This document shows, one piece after another, positions 8,594 through 19,766 of a stretch of DNA of 64,000 nt. This stretch comes from Trichodesmium erythraeum GBRTRLIN201 (lineage in GTDB: Bacteria > Cyanobacteriota > Cyanobacteriia > Cyanobacteriales > Microcoleaceae). The DNA lies in NCBI GenBank assembly GCA_018457135.1, contig JAGGDU010000216.1:1-64000 (forward strand), written 5' to 3'. The notes beneath the pieces are model-generated. The model made no database searches. It was not told the origin of the DNA and saw only the letters and a list, made by a program, of their open reading frames with translations. The position numbers were made by a program, and so were the translations under genes. Position 1 is the first letter of the stretch; the number at the start of each line of letters is the position of its first letter.

Positions 8594-10331
8594 AATTATC
8601 CACAGGAATTGATGGGTCTTGTAGGAGTGCATTTTTTAAATTTAAATTTATACTGAGGTTGAAATCTTGATCTTCTCTTGACCAAAAAATAAGTTCAATA
8701 GTAAGTCTTTTCAAGATTTAGGAAAAAAACTTGACTTTGGGTATTTCAATTTGGAGCTGAGAGGTTCTAGTTGCTTGTAATTGATAAGTGATCTTAAATA
8801 TGAGTGCATCTATAGCAAGGTTTGAGAATTATTGCCACAGAAAATATGAAAAGTAGCGATCGCTTCACTACTCCGCTTTAAAGCCAGGCCTTCTCTAAAT
8901 TGTTTCAAAGCTGGTCAAATAGGCATTTTCCTAATAGCTTAGGCTTTTTGAGTAGAAGCGATCGCTTCGTCTAACTTTCCCTCTGGTGAAAATTTATTTT
9001 CTATAGCAAAGGCGTTGGTAATTATGTGATTTTTTTGTTTTTGTTGTGTTTTTGTTCTTTTAAAGCGGATAATTTGGGCTAATTTTAATAGAGTCAAAAA
9101 TTTATCTAGAAAGACTTTTGTTGTGCTTATGGGACTACATAGGATTTAAAGATTGTCTTTTCTCTCTCATCAGAGGTATGATTTGTCTTACGATTATATA
9201 ACTTGACGATATCTTTTGATTAGTATTTACTTATGCGACGATCTTCACACTTTGTTTTATGGGTTGAAACTCCGTTATGCTTCGCGATCGCTTGACTATT
9301 GATTAAAAACGCTTGAGTTATCAGAGTCACATAAATTTAATTTTCATTGAAGAATATTTAAATTGTGATGCCAAATAGTCTGATCACAATTCATCCCTGT
9401 TTTTAATCAATAGTTTTTCTTATTTTCCCAATCTATTTTTTTTCCTCACACTAAAATTTTGCAAGGTATGAAGATTAGGGTTTATTGTTTTCAGACAATA
9501 TTTACAGGAGCCCGGAGCTTATTAATTGCTTAATTAATATGTAAAATTCTTGGATTTTCCATCTAGAAATAGATGCTAGTTTACATCATATTTACTGTAT
9601 TAACTAAGGTTATTAATAGTAGTATATTCTGTCCAAGTTGTTAGAAAAAACTCTATATGAGCTGCTTTTTTTATTCCGAAATAATTCCTTTAGTGCTAAC
9701 TATTTTTACCTGATATTGTTTCCGAGCTTTTATATTTTTTTATACTACCAATTCCATTTACGGGACTAATTCTTTTTTAATAGACCATAATATTTTTTCA
9801 CAATTTGTAATTAATTAAACTTTTATTGTATCATATTTTTGATTTTTTAATAATTAATGTTACATTTTAGTAATTTTTTAATAATTAATGTTTTGTTTTA
9901 ATACAAATATTTTTACCTATACAAGAACGCTACTTATGTAGTACTTGAGTAATTCCTGTTGCTATAAATTTAAAAATTTTACCATTACCGAAGCTGTACT
10001 ATTGTCACAAACCAAAGCCAGTATAGACATTCCATGAAAAGTCCTGAGTTTGGTCTACCGAGAAAAATCAAAAGTAGGGGATAAATACCTGGTTACACTT
10101 AAACATAATAGATAATTCCCAAAATACCAACTTGATAACCATATAATCAGGGTTTGAGAACCTTTTCGGGAAAAGTCTAATAACTAGATCCCAAAGTGCA
10201 AAAATACTGGTCATCACCTTTATACCCCATGCCCCTGAGGTCTTAAACCCCTTAAACTCTTAGTAATTATCAGAAAAAAAAAAGGGTAAAATAGATAGTA
10301 ATGCTTTTTTTGTACTTTATGTTTGTACTAT
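8594..10331. other. Long spacer with HIP1 sites and one hairpin element
   Basis: About 1.7 kb without a supported gene. HIP1 sites occur near 8857, 8959 and 9284. A perfect 16-bp inverted repeat, ACTATTGATTAAAAAC at 9295-9310 and its complement at 9399-9414, encloses 88 bp and may be a small MITE. The rest is very AT-rich. Confidence 0.6.
9295..9414. repeat. 120-bp inverted-repeat element
   Basis: Perfect 16-bp arms (ACTATTGATTAAAAAC and its complement) lie around an interior with no reading frame, and a second inner inverted pair (AATTGTGAT/ATCACAATT) is visible. Structure seen directly; whether it is mobile or an RNA hairpin is unknown. Confidence 0.6.
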
Positions 10332-10925
10332 ATGCTAGAAGTCCTCGCTGCCTTATCTGCATCAGCTGCGGCAGGCATTAGAATAGCTCTACCCCTACTG
10401 CTAATAGGCTTATTACAAAATGACCTATGGGCAAAAGTGCCTATGCTTTCTAAAATATCGCCGCAAATAGTGGTGGGAATTTTGGTCAGTTGGTCTTTAT
10501 TTGAAATATTTGCCTCAAAACATCTCTTAGGCCAACGCGTTCTCAATTTAGTTCAAATTATATTTTCTCCCATAGTAGGAACAATTATGAGTATGGCGAT
10601 CGCTGAGGCTACTCATTCAAAGGGCTGGTTAATCATAGTTATTGGAGTTGTCGGAGGTTTATTGGCCTTAGTGCTACAAATAGTTCAGGTTGGGTGGTTT
10701 TTTCGGTGGCGCGGTTTACCTGTTTGGATGCTTTTATCTCAAGACATTCTCTGCATTTGCTTAGTAATTTTTGCGTTGGACGCACCGCAACAGGGAGGAT
10801 TAATTGCCTTACTATTGTTATGGCTAGCCATTCATAGCTATCAAGATTGGTACAAATTATATCAAGGAAAAACAAAACGAGGGAGTAGTCTTCAGCCACA
10901 AACTCATAGTAGTAATTTTGATTAA
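10332..10925 (+). CDS. DUF4126-family multi-pass membrane protein
   Basis: A 197-residue, strongly hydrophobic protein from the ATG at 10332; an upstream TTG at 10323 is weaker. The N-terminus LEVLAALSASAAAGIRIALP with small residues and a buried Arg is characteristic of the DUF4126 family in cyanobacteria. About five membrane segments follow, with short charged loops (FFRWRG near 138) and a polar tail. Function is unknown for the family. It is convergent with hemH, with 35 nt between stop codons, so the pair probably shares a terminator region. Confidence 0.75.
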   Translation: MLEVLAALSASAAAGIRIALPLLLIGLLQNDLWAKVPMLSKISPQIVVGILVSWSLFEIFASKHLLGQRVLNLVQIIFSPIVGTIMSMAIAEATHSKGWLIIVIGVVGGLLALVLQIVQVGWFFRWRGLPVWMLLSQDILCICLVIFALDAPQQGGLIALLLLWLAIHSYQDWYKLYQGKTKRGSSLQPQTHSSNFD

Positions 10926-10960
10926 GATTAATAGAAGCAAGGGGCCCAATGCCCCCAGAT

Positions 10961-12124
10961 TTATAATAAACCAGCAAAGTGTAAGGGACCATAACCAGTA
11001 ATCAACTCCAACAACAAAGCCATAAAGCCCACCATTGCTAATCGTCCATTCCAGACTTCTGCTGTAGTAGTTAAGCCCCATTGCCATCTTTCTTGGGGAT
11101 ACATTTTAATAATTTTTTTCATCTGAATAGCATCAGAAAAATCACGGCTTGGAGCATCTAAAGCTTCCATAACCAAATCTGCTAAATCATTAATAAATAC
11201 TGGGTGAGTATTCAGAGCAGGTACTCGGTAAAAATTACTAATTCCAGCTTCTTCTGCTAGTTCACGATATTCTATGTCAATTTCTTGTAGAGTCTCAATA
11301 TGTTCAGAAACAAAACTAATAGGAACTACCAATAAATCTTTAACTCCACCAGCAGCCAATTCTTCGATAGCATCTTCGGTGTAAGGCTTCAACCATTCCA
11401 CTGGGCCAACCCGACTTTGATAAGCTAAAGTATGAGGGTTAGAGCAATTCAAAGTTTTCATTATCTTATCTACACACTCTTCAATTTCTGCCTGATAAGG
11501 GTCTCCGGCTTCTTCAACATAGCTGACCGGTACACCATGAGCGCTGAAAAAGATATGTACTTGATCTGGGTTGGGAGATTGGTCTAATTGTTGAGTAATT
11601 AATTCTACCATTGCCTGAACATATCCTGGTCGTTGATGCCAAGAGGGAATAACAGTGTATTCAATTTTCTTCAGTTCTGAGTCTTTTTCCCAAAGTTTAT
11701 CAAGCAATCTAAAACTTGAACCACTTGTGCTGATAGAATATTGAGGATATAGTGGTAGGATTACTAACTTTTCTACTTGCTCGCGCTTAATTCTAGTGAG
11801 AGCTTCTTCTGTAAAAGGATGCCAGTAACGCATTCCTATATACATTTGAGTCAGTAGTCCTTTTTGTTCTAACTGTTGTTGAATAGCCAGAGCTTGCTCT
11901 TCTGTAATTGATCTTAATGGAGAGCCACCGCCAATTTCTTTATAATTTTCCTGAGACTTTTGAAAACGCATAGTGGAAATGAACCATGCCAAAGGTTTCT
12001 GTAGCCAAGGAAAGGGTAGACGAATAATTTCTGGATCAGAAAACAAATTGAAAAGAAAGGGACGTACATCTTCAAGTTGTTCTGGCCCACCTAAATTAAG
12101 TAATAATATTCCAACACGACTCAT
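10961..12124 (-). CDS. hemH: Ferrochelatase with C-terminal chlorophyll-binding (CAB) helix
   Basis: A 387-residue protein that inserts Fe2+ into protoporphyrin IX, the last step of haem synthesis. Core motifs are LLLNLGGPE at 7-15, GGGSPLR at 65-71, the catalytic SAHGVPVSY with His196, and [14 protein letters not shown] further on. After about residue 335 a linker leads to a hydrophobic segment carrying [12 protein letters not shown], the light-harvesting CAB motif, followed by [14 protein letters not shown]. This extension (about 45 residues) is known from cyanobacterial and plastid ferrochelatases and anchors the enzyme in the thylakoid membrane, where it may sense or bind chlorophyll. Monocistronic as far as can be seen. 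Confidence 0.97.
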   Translation of the reverse strand: MSRVGILLLNLGGPEQLEDVRPFLFNLFSDPEIIRLPFPWLQKPLAWFISTMRFQKSQENYKEIGGGSPLRSITEEQALAIQQQLEQKGLLTQMYIGMRYWHPFTEEALTRIKREQVEKLVILPLYPQYSISTSGSSFRLLDKLWEKDSELKKIEYTVIPSWHQRPGYVQAMVELITQQLDQSPNPDQVHIFFSAHGVPVSYVEEAGDPYQAEIEECVDKIMKTLNCSNPHTLAYQSRVGPVEWLKPYTEDAIEELAAGGVKDLLVVPISFVSEHIETLQEIDIEYRELAEEAGISNFYRVPALNTHPVFINDLADLVMEALDAPSRDFSDAIQMKKIIKMYPQERWQWGLTTTAEVWNGRLAMVGFMALLLELITGYGPLHFAGLL

Positions 12125-12317
12125 AGTGTTAATCAGGCTCCCATTTTGATATTTGTTACCAAACTTAAAATATTTATATTTTTTTAATTATATTTTCTGA
12201 ATAATGTAGAGTCAACCATAAGCCTAAATCTATTTTCTTTTAGTGATTAAGTATAAACCTAATTTATATACTTGCGACTTTTGTTTTTTTATTTTTGACT
12301 TTTGACTTTTCAATCCA

Positions 12318-12956
12318 ATGGCAACAATTTTAAGAGACTGGAGCTATAGATATCAATGGCTGTATGACGGAATTTCCCGTTTAGCATCCCTAAGTGTTGG
12401 GGGAGAAACTCGCTTTCGCCAACTAGCTTTAGAAGGATTAATCATTGAGGAAAATACTCAGATACTTGACCTCTGTTGTGGTAGTGGTCAAGGGACTAAT
12501 TTTCTGGCTAAATACTCCCAAAGTGTTACAGGGTTAGATGCTTCACCACTATCAATAAATAGAGCTAAAAAAAATGTGCCATCAGCTAAATATGTTGAGG
12601 GATTTGCTGAGGATATGCCATTTTCAAGTAATCAATTTGATTTAGTACATACCAGTGCGGCTTTACATGAGATGAATTATGAACAATTACGGCAAATTAT
12701 TCAAGAAGTTTATCGAGTTCTGAAGCCTAGTGGAATTTTTACTTTTGTTGATTTTCACAGTCCAACTAATCCTTTGTTTTGGCCTGGGTTTGCCATGTTT
12801 TTATGGTTATTTGAAACTGAAACTTCTTGGAAATTTATTAATACAAATATATTGGAATTATTGACAACAATAGGATTTAATTTAGTTGATACTAAGTTAC
12901 CATTACCTATTTTATATGCTGGTGGTAGTCTTCAGGTAATTCAGGTTCAAAAATGA
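12318..12956 (+). CDS. Class I SAM-dependent methyltransferase
   Basis: A 212-residue protein. Motif I is ILDLCCGSGQGTNFL (about 49-63), motif II VTGLDASPLSI, and the acidic AEDMPFSSNQFDLVHTS segment contains motif IV, as in type-11 methyltransferases that resemble UbiE/menaquinone enzymes. The C-terminal third holds a hydrophobic stretch (FWPGFAMFLWLF) that may bind a lipid-like substrate. It is divergent from hemH, and the 193-nt gap contains a run of the words TTTTTGACTTTTGAC common in cyanobacterial spacers. Substrate not identifiable. Confidence 0.85.
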   Translation: MATILRDWSYRYQWLYDGISRLASLSVGGETRFRQLALEGLIIEENTQILDLCCGSGQGTNFLAKYSQSVTGLDASPLSINRAKKNVPSAKYVEGFAEDMPFSSNQFDLVHTSAALHEMNYEQLRQIIQEVYRVLKPSGIFTFVDFHSPTNPLFWPGFAMFLWLFETETSWKFINTNILELLTTIGFNLVDTKLPLPILYAGGSLQVIQVQK

Positions 12957-14090
12957 ATAGATAGTAGTTGAATACTAACTCTGGGTTATCCAAAAAATTA
13001 TAATTTTTCCCAGATTCAACTGTAGTTTTAATCTTGAGTTATAATAAGTCAAATAAAAGGAAGAAAGAAAACAAGCAAAATTCGCATTTTCAATTTTTTT
13101 GAGAGTATCTTATTTAAGAATATAAGTGATAAATTGACATAATTTGGTCAATAATTTATAAAGTTTTGATAGAGGCTATAATTGCTACTAAAATCTGAAT
13201 CTAGATAATCCTATCTCAAGATTAAACGGTTTAGCCTGCTTGAAGACAGGAAGCAAGAGGTAGTTGTGGCAGAGGAAATGGATTTGGAGTTATTTTTTTT
13301 ATAAGTTCAATGGATGTGCATAACATTGAGGATTGGTATATATTCTAAAATATTAGTCTCTGAAAATATCTTTTTTCCTAGCTTACTAAGTTTCAATTAT
13401 AATCCGATTTATACCCCAGAAAGTATTTCTCTTTGTTAGCCTTATTGTAAACCCATTTTAATACCTATTGTAAGATTTTTTTCTACTCAAGAGATTGTTG
13501 CAAAACTGCCATATCATACCTCATAATTTTCCCAATGAAATTATTTTAAGATTCTAGTTTTCAAGGTTGGGAAAGAAAACAAAGTTTATTGTTAATACAA
13601 ATAAATCAAGTTCCACCCACCTGATTAATTTTAATATACAGCGCTTTCCTTTGTTATAAGGTCCACCCACTCAGGCAAGATGCCCGGAATACATAATTTT
13701 CACTATTTACTTTGTATTTTATATGGCAGAAATATCTTGTAAAAATGTACATCTTGATGTTGCCTATAATCTCATATTAATTATGAGTAAAAAATGAAAT
13801 ATGATAACAAATCTGATGGAATAAAAGCTGATTATATATTCTGTATATCAGACTAATTTAAATACATTAATTATAACTTTTTTTTACTTCAGTTATTAAA
13901 TAATTAATACAAAAGGAAGAAATTTTTGGCACGAAAAACTAAGTTAATGCTAATTCTTATAAAGCCTAAGTTAAAAAGTTACTGAGAATAGTATTATCTC
14001 ACCCTGTAATCAGTCTATAATAATCAGATTTAGTATGATATCTTGCCTTGTATGGTCGGAGATACTGATAACCGATAACTGATAAATAAA
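12957..14090. other. Intergenic, no gene recognised
   Basis: About 1.1 kb of AT-rich DNA. Two related words, TCCACCCACC and TCCACCCACTC, occur near 13612 and 13661. No transposase remnant or RNA gene was recognised. A TAACCGATAACTGATAA word precedes the next gene. Confidence 0.5.
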
Positions 14091-15227
14091 ATGACTAACC
14101 AAGTTTTAATCATAGGTGGATACGGCAGAATTGGGAGTAGTGTTGCTCGAGATTTAGCAACTTATACCAACTCAGAAATTACTATTACCGGACGTAAACC
14201 AGAAGCAAATATCCAAGAAATTCCAATTTCTGGAGTTAAATATTTAGCTCTAGATTTAGCAGACAAAGAAAGGGTAAAAAATATTATTAATTCTTACAAT
14301 AAGTCCTCTAAAAATTTAGTGATTAACTGTGCTGGTCCGTTTCATTATAGAGATGCTAATGTTTTAAAAAATTGCATCAAAGCTGGCATTAATTATATCG
14401 ATATTAGTGACTATAGAGGTTTTACTTGTAAAGCTTTAGAATATTCTGAAGCTGCCAAAAAAGCTGGAGTTACAGCAATTATTAATACAGGAATTTTTCC
14501 AGGAATTTCTAATAGTTTATCCCGTGAATCTATAGAAAAACTTGATGAGCCAGAGGAGATACATTTAAGTTATGTTGTAGGTGGTTCCGGTGGAGCAGGA
14601 GTAACAGTTATGCGGACAACTTTTTTAGGTTTACAAAGTCATTTTGATGCCTGGATAAATGGTAAATGGCAATCTGTTAAACCTTATAGCGATCGCCAAG
14701 TTATTGACTTTCCAGCTCCCTATGGTAAAATTGGAGTTTATTGGTTTGATATGCCAGAATCTTTGACTCTAGCTACTTCTTTTCCTGTGAATACTGTAAC
14801 TACAAAGTTTGGTTCTTTTCCTGACTTTTATAATCATCTGACTTGGATGACTGCTCATTTATTTCCTGTTAGTTGGTTAAATAATTTAGGGGTAATAGAG
14901 TTTTTGTCTCAAGTAAGTTATAAAATGACTGAATTTACTGATAAATATAGTGGTACTGGTGTAGTAATTCAAGCAAAAGTTATTGGGAAAAAGTCAGGGA
15001 AAAAAGCTGATTTTTCCTCGTCAATTATGCATAAAGATACTGCAACTGTTACGGGTATTGGTGCTGGTAGTATTGCTGAATTAATTTTATCTGGAAAGTT
15101 GAATAAACCTGGTGTTTCATCTGTGGAAAATAGTTTATCTACGGAATTATTTGAACAGGTAATGCAGAGCCGTGGTTTTGTGAAAAATTATGGTGATAAC
15201 TGTGTGATTTATCAACCTTTGAACTGA
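14091..15227 (+). CDS. Saccharopine dehydrogenase-like NAD(P)-binding protein
   Basis: A 378-residue protein with a Rossmann nucleotide-binding start (VLIIGGYGRIGSSVARDLA, GGxGxxG) and the family segments VINCAGPFHYRDANVL and GINYIDISDY. The second half (about 150-378) is the C-terminal domain of trans-acting saccharopine-reductase-like enzymes. Cyanobacteria have several of these; many work on uncharacterised substrates, so true saccharopine dehydrogenase activity should not be assumed. It has 1.1-1.3 kb spacers on both sides and no operon partner. Confidence 0.8.
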   Translation: MTNQVLIIGGYGRIGSSVARDLATYTNSEITITGRKPEANIQEIPISGVKYLALDLADKERVKNIINSYNKSSKNLVINCAGPFHYRDANVLKNCIKAGINYIDISDYRGFTCKALEYSEAAKKAGVTAIINTGIFPGISNSLSRESIEKLDEPEEIHLSYVVGGSGGAGVTVMRTTFLGLQSHFDAWINGKWQSVKPYSDRQVIDFPAPYGKIGVYWFDMPESLTLATSFPVNTVTTKFGSFPDFYNHLTWMTAHLFPVSWLNNLGVIEFLSQVSYKMTEFTDKYSGTGVVIQAKVIGKKSGKKADFSSSIMHKDTATVTGIGAGSIAELILSGKLNKPGVSSVENSLSTELFEQVMQSRGFVKNYGDNCVIYQPLN

Positions 15228-15384
15228 AGTTTTACTTCTACTTATAAGTTGTCAGTAACTCTGATAAATATTTAAGGATGATAGACTTATAAATTATGAT
15301 CAATAATATCTAAGTTTTAATTCTAGTAGAATTAAATAATAGTTTACAAAATGTATCTTGCTTTGGGGTACTGAATAATAGGTT

Positions 15385-15504
15385 ATACCAAATCCGATTG
15401 ACAAGGGAGATTGATTAAAATAGTAAGGCAGGAAACTGGAGGCAATTATGCTGAAAATTTAGAAGGATTTGGAGGAACTAGCCTTTCATAACCGGATTTG
15501 GTAT
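15385..15504. mobile_element. MITE with ATACCAAATCCG ends, copy 1 (120 bp)
   Basis: Left end ATACCAAATCCG (15385-15396) and right end CCGGATTTGGTAT (15492-15504) are near-perfect inverted repeats. Interior words such as GGCTAGTTCCTCCAAATCC (complement strand) recur in the second copy at 28979-29076. TA lies at the borders, as for Tc1/mariner-IS630-driven MITEs. Confidence 0.82.
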
Positions 15505-16496
15505 TATATTATTGATGAAAAAGTTTTAAAATTGGCACTTTAAGTCAGTAACCTACCCTTAATCCCGACAGTGGAGGGGTAGGAAAGTTGTATGAGAGCA
15601 TCTCTACAACATAAGAATAATTAACATTAACTGAGCTAAAATTAGCAAGAAAGTTATTCTTTTGTATGAATTAATTAATGACTAAAGTATTCTCTAAGCG
15701 TAGCATTAATGCATAGAAATTAGTATAACTTTGAAGGGCTTTCAAACATAAATTTTCCCTCTTAAAACTTTTGACTATTGTTGGGGAATTTATGGTTTTT
15801 ATAATAAGGAAAATTTATCTCTCAATAAAATTATAGAATATCATTCTCTCCACGGTGCAACAATAAACATCATACTGCTTTTGCCATTGACTTAACTGAT
15901 GTGAACTTTCCTAAAAAGGGTATGACTATCAAATTTGAAAAGCCTAAAAGTTACCGGTGGTTAGTTAATTTATCTTGCTCAGGAGTTGGGTTTTGAATAC
16001 TTAATTCCACAAAAAAATTCACAAGGAGTAAGCTACGAACCTTAGCACTGAAGATATATTGGCTCGTGGCTAAGATGCTGCTGCTTTTGCTTAAGGAAGA
16101 AAGTTTGAGCCCAGGAGAGATAACAGTTGAGGTTATATAAAATGTATCTATTTGAGAGATAAATGAGTCAACCCTTTATCTCATATAAAATCCGATGAAA
16201 AGTTGTCATTGCCATGAAACCCAAGCAATAAACTTCCACTCTTAATTATTGCTTCTTTCCACTCCGTTCAAGTCGCTGGGGACTTGCAGTAAGCTGATTC
16301 AAACTAAGTTATTTCAACAAAGCGCGATCGCTTACAATTATTAAATACTTTGGTAATTAACTTATAGTTATAGCATATGAAAAAAAAATATATTATTGTG
16401 TATAATATAGTCCAATTATTTAACTTCAATAATTAGTCTTATTAAATTATTCATGATCCCAATTTAAAAAACTCACATTAAGGACAAAAAATCAAG
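15505..16496. other. Spacer with a possible gene fragment
   Basis: About 1 kb. A 55-codon open stretch (about 15825-15996, plus strand) reads like the end of a protein (HHTAFAIDLTDVNF, then SYRWLVNLSCSGVGF and a stop) but has no start codon or ribosome site, and I do not recognise it. The remainder shows nothing recognisable except a HIP1 site near 16323. Confidence 0.35.
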
Positions 16497-17834
16497 ATGA
16501 TTACAACAACTGTAGCCTTACAACGACCAAAAGATATTTCCCTAGGAGAAATAGAAGAAGAACTAAGTAAAATCTGGCTTAGTCAAAATCAAGGTAAAGT
16601 AACTTCCATTGCTACTAAAGCTGCCACCTTTAGTATAGTAGTTTATGAACCGGAAGAATTCCAACAATTGCTAGGAGGACTAGGATTCTATAATGGTCCA
16701 ATTGATGGTATTCATGGGCCAGAAACTAGAAATGCAGTTAAAGAGGCACAAAAAGCCTATAAACTGACAATTACAGGTAGAGTAGATCCTAAAACCCTAG
16801 CTAAATTGCGGGAAGAATTTGCCAAAAAACCAGAAGACTCTCAAAAAATCACAAATGTGAATCTGAGGGGGTTTAGTATGTCAAATGTGATCGCTGCTCA
16901 AAACCCTAGTCGTGTTATGACCCTATGTCCAACTATGGGGGAAGAAGATACAGGGGTTACAGCTCAAGTATCTGCCTATTGCCCAATTCAGAAGCAAAGT
17001 AACTCAAATCTAGTTTGTAGTGAGTATGTCACCCTCCGAGGAACAAAGTCAGCAATGCAAAGGGTAGATGAAACAATAAAATCATTAATGGTTCCCGAAC
17101 TACCAAAGTTTGTCTGGTGGAAAGCGACCCCTAACACAGAGCAAAAATTATTTCGTACTTTGTGTGAGACGAGCAATTGCATGATTATGGACTCTTGTTA
17201 CTTTTCCGATCCCGAGTCAGAATTTTTAAAGATGCAGGAGTTGATAGAAAAGAAAACTTATATTGCTGATCTCAATTGGCATCGTCTATCAGCTTGGCAA
17301 GAATTAATTGCTGCTAGTTTTGATCCTCCCCAACGCCGGGCAGCTTTATGGGAAGTTGATACTGTGACAATTGACTATGAAAAAGGAAATGCTGCTCAAG
17401 CACTAATGTTTTTAGGTTGGTTTGCTAGTCGTCTGAATTGGGAACCAGTATTTTATAAAGAATTAGGTGGTGATTATGATATTACCCATATCAAGTTTAG
17501 TGGGAATAAGGATCAAGAAATCTTGGCTGAGTTAGGAGCTATTCCTACTGCTGACTTTGGTGAGGTTCCAGGAGATTTGGTGGGTTTACGTTTAGGTTCG
17601 AGTAATCAAGATGCTGATGTTAATTGTTGCACAATTTTGTGTTCTGAAACTACTGGTTGTATGCGGTTAGAGTCTGGGGGTAAGGCGCAGTCTTGTTTGA
17701 CTGAGCAGGTGACAGCATTAAGCGATCAGAAAGCAGAAGCTTTGATGGCACAACAGTTACAACGTTGGGGACAGGATGTTTTGTATGAGGAAAGTTTAGC
17801 ATTGACAGTACAAATGCTGAAGTTAAGAACATAG
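16497..17834 (+). CDS. opcA: Glucose-6-phosphate dehydrogenase assembly protein OpcA
   Basis: A 445-residue protein. Residues about 50-110 form a peptidoglycan-binding-like three-helix domain (EFQQLLGGLGFYNGPIDGIHG, then TITGRVDPKTLAKL). Residues 120-440 are the OpcA domain, with PSRVMTLCP, the Cys-containing GDLVGLRLGS region and many cysteines, consistent with the redox-responsive cyanobacterial protein. OpcA promotes assembly and activity of glucose-6-phosphate dehydrogenase (Zwf) in the oxidative pentose phosphate pathway, essential in darkness and for N2-fixing cells. In many cyanobacteria zwf lies directly upstream; here no zwf is visible within 2 kb. Start chosen at the ATG at 16497, which fits the family N-terminus. 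Confidence 0.93.
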   Translation: MITTTVALQRPKDISLGEIEEELSKIWLSQNQGKVTSIATKAATFSIVVYEPEEFQQLLGGLGFYNGPIDGIHGPETRNAVKEAQKAYKLTITGRVDPKTLAKLREEFAKKPEDSQKITNVNLRGFSMSNVIAAQNPSRVMTLCPTMGEEDTGVTAQVSAYCPIQKQSNSNLVCSEYVTLRGTKSAMQRVDETIKSLMVPELPKFVWWKATPNTEQKLFRTLCETSNCMIMDSCYFSDPESEFLKMQELIEKKTYIADLNWHRLSAWQELIAASFDPPQRRAALWEVDTVTIDYEKGNAAQALMFLGWFASRLNWEPVFYKELGGDYDITHIKFSGNKDQEILAELGAIPTADFGEVPGDLVGLRLGSSNQDADVNCCTILCSETTGCMRLESGGKAQSCLTEQVTALSDQKAEALMAQQLQRWGQDVLYEESLALTVQMLKLRT

Positions 17835-18461
17835 GGAGGTATAGCTGAAGTAAGAAACTGGTATAAGTATCACTAGGGGAAACATTGGCCTAATAAAAGA
17901 GTCACAGTATAAGAAATGATCAAACAATTAAATTTAACTGTACTCAATCTCAATGAAATCAATCAGAAGTCAGCCTGTAGATAAGCAACTGCTGAGGGTA
18001 TCATGGTCAGCAGGAAGGGGAGCTATTTTGTATCATTTTTTATATGAATTTATGATTCCTAATGCTATACTATAGGTGGCACTTCAGAAATTTAGGTGAT
18101 TAACACAAGGTAAATAACTTTTTTGCGTGCTTTAATTTAAGTCAAGTTAATATTAATTTTTTTATGTTGTATGAACGGCCTTATGCAACTTCCCTACCCC
18201 CACCCTCATTCTCTCGGTGGTAGGGAGAACTTTTGGAGGGAGGTCCACTGGGATGATAAATGTAGAAAAGTTTTTGAGAAATGGTATTGTAGAGCAGTAT
18301 TATAGGAGTAACAATTACTAGGTCGGATATTCTTGCGCCTCTCAAATTTAGTCCGTGGTGGGAATGTACTACAAATGGCCATTCAACCCCCTACTGACTT
18401 CTGACTTAGCGCCTTCTATTTCAGCTATACCTCACTAAACCTAAATCTTGGAGGATTTTAG
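17835..18461. other. Intergenic, nothing recognised
   Basis: 627 bp between opcA and the next plus-strand gene. No gene, RNA or element recognised. Confidence 0.5.
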
Positions 18462-19766
18462 ATGACAACGAATAAAAAAAACACAGAAAATTTACCAAAC
18501 AATAGGCTGAAAGACCATAAGAGTGTAGATAGTCTTGCTGAAAATTTGATGGAAGACTTGTTCAATGATATTGACCGAGTATTAGATGGTGGTAGTCGCT
18601 TACCAAAGGAAGTAACTCGACCAGAAATTGTTTCTTTGACGCCAATTAAAATACCTCAAATAGTTTTGCCTGACAAGAAGACTGAATCTCAAGATGCTGA
18701 GAAAGAGAAACATATCAAATTAGCTAAGACACAAGTAGTAAAAAAAGAAAATCAATCATTAGATAAATTGCTTTTAGGGGCGGCTTTTACATCTATATTA
18801 GTAACTCTGTCTTTGTGGTTAGCAACTAGAGGAGGATTTGATAAAATTTTAGGCTATTTAGGCTATGTAGAAAAGCCAGATTCATCATTAGAAACATTAA
18901 ATCCTAAGGCAGCAGCAGATGCTAAATTTGCAGATTATATTGAGCGATCGCTAAATATGATTGAGCAACAAGAGGCAACTCAGAAACAACAAAAAAATCT
19001 AGGTGTACCACCTGCTCCATCTAGTAGTAACTTACCAACAATACCAGTACCAGCTAACCCACCCATAAATACTAGCTTACTCCTACCCCTCTATCGACTG
19101 GTGGACTTGATGGAGGCACAACTAGCAAAAGAACCTCTAAGGGTTCCTGAAACTAAAGTAGTAGTAATTCCACCTATGCCTACAGCGGTAGCAGTGACAA
19201 CCCAATCTGAGGTAGCTTCCCCAAAGCTATCAGCAGCATCTGCATCTAAAGCTTCCGCAGAAGCTGCTGAAAAAGTTCAAGAAAAACCGGAAGCGCAAGT
19301 AACTGCCAAAGCAGAAGTCAAACCAGAAACTAAAGCTAAGATTAATAGCTCTAGTTCGGCGAAAGTTGAAACAAAAACAAAACCGAAACCTCCAGCCAAA
19401 ACAACGGCACAAGCTAAACCAGAAAAAAGCTCAGAACCAGAACTAGAAACAAAAGTAGAAGCTAAATCAGAAATAGAAAAGCCAACACAGCCAGTATCAT
19501 TGCCTCCACCTATGCCAGCAAAAATACCTGTAACAGAAGCAGTATTACCCAGTCAAATTCAAACCCCTATTAATCTTTTAGTAGGGATATTAGAATTAGG
19601 GGAACGTTCCGCTGCCCTATTTGAAATTGATGGTGTAGCGCGTCGGATATATGTGGGAGAAAATATTGGCAGTAGTGGTTGGACTCTTGTGAAGGTAGTA
19701 AACCAGGAAGCTGTGGTTCGTCGTAATGGTGAAGTTCGTTCTGTTTTTGTAGGCCAACAATTTTAG
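18462..19766 (+). CDS. Single-pass membrane protein with Pro/Ala/Lys-rich spacer
   Basis: A 434-residue protein with a strong GGAGG ribosome site at 18450-18454. It has an N-terminal cytoplasmic region (1-102), one membrane helix LLLGAAFTSILVTLSLWLA (103-121), and then a long low-complexity spacer. That spacer (about 180-365) is rich in Pro, Ala, Lys and Glu and would span the periplasm. A compact C-terminal domain (about 366-434: LLVGILELGERSAALF, ARRIYVGENIG, VRRNGEVRSVFVGQQF) follows. The C-terminal module resembles the small beta-rich region of PilP/GspC-like proteins, so a trans-envelope structural role, perhaps near type IV pili, is possible. That is inference; I do not recognise a named family. 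Confidence 0.65.
   Translation: MTTNKKNTENLPNNRLKDHKSVDSLAENLMEDLFNDIDRVLDGGSRLPKEVTRPEIVSLTPIKIPQIVLPDKKTESQDAEKEKHIKLAKTQVVKKENQSLDKLLLGAAFTSILVTLSLWLATRGGFDKILGYLGYVEKPDSSLETLNPKAAADAKFADYIERSLNMIEQQEATQKQQKNLGVPPAPSSSNLPTIPVPANPPINTSLLLPLYRLVDLMEAQLAKEPLRVPETKVVVIPPMPTAVAVTTQSEVASPKLSAASASKASAEAAEKVQEKPEAQVTAKAEVKPETKAKINSSSSAKVETKTKPKPPAKTTAQAKPEKSSEPELETKVEAKSEIEKPTQPVSLPPPMPAKIPVTEAVLPSQIQTPINLLVGILELGERSAALFEIDGVARRIYVGENIGSSGWTLVKVVNQEAVVRRNGEVRSVFVGQQF

Noticed and set aside
8482-8654. Open stretch reading CQFYLSAPEPEGLLQKFS
   Set aside because: Most of it lies inside a MITE copy and matches the reverse complement of 48018-48148.
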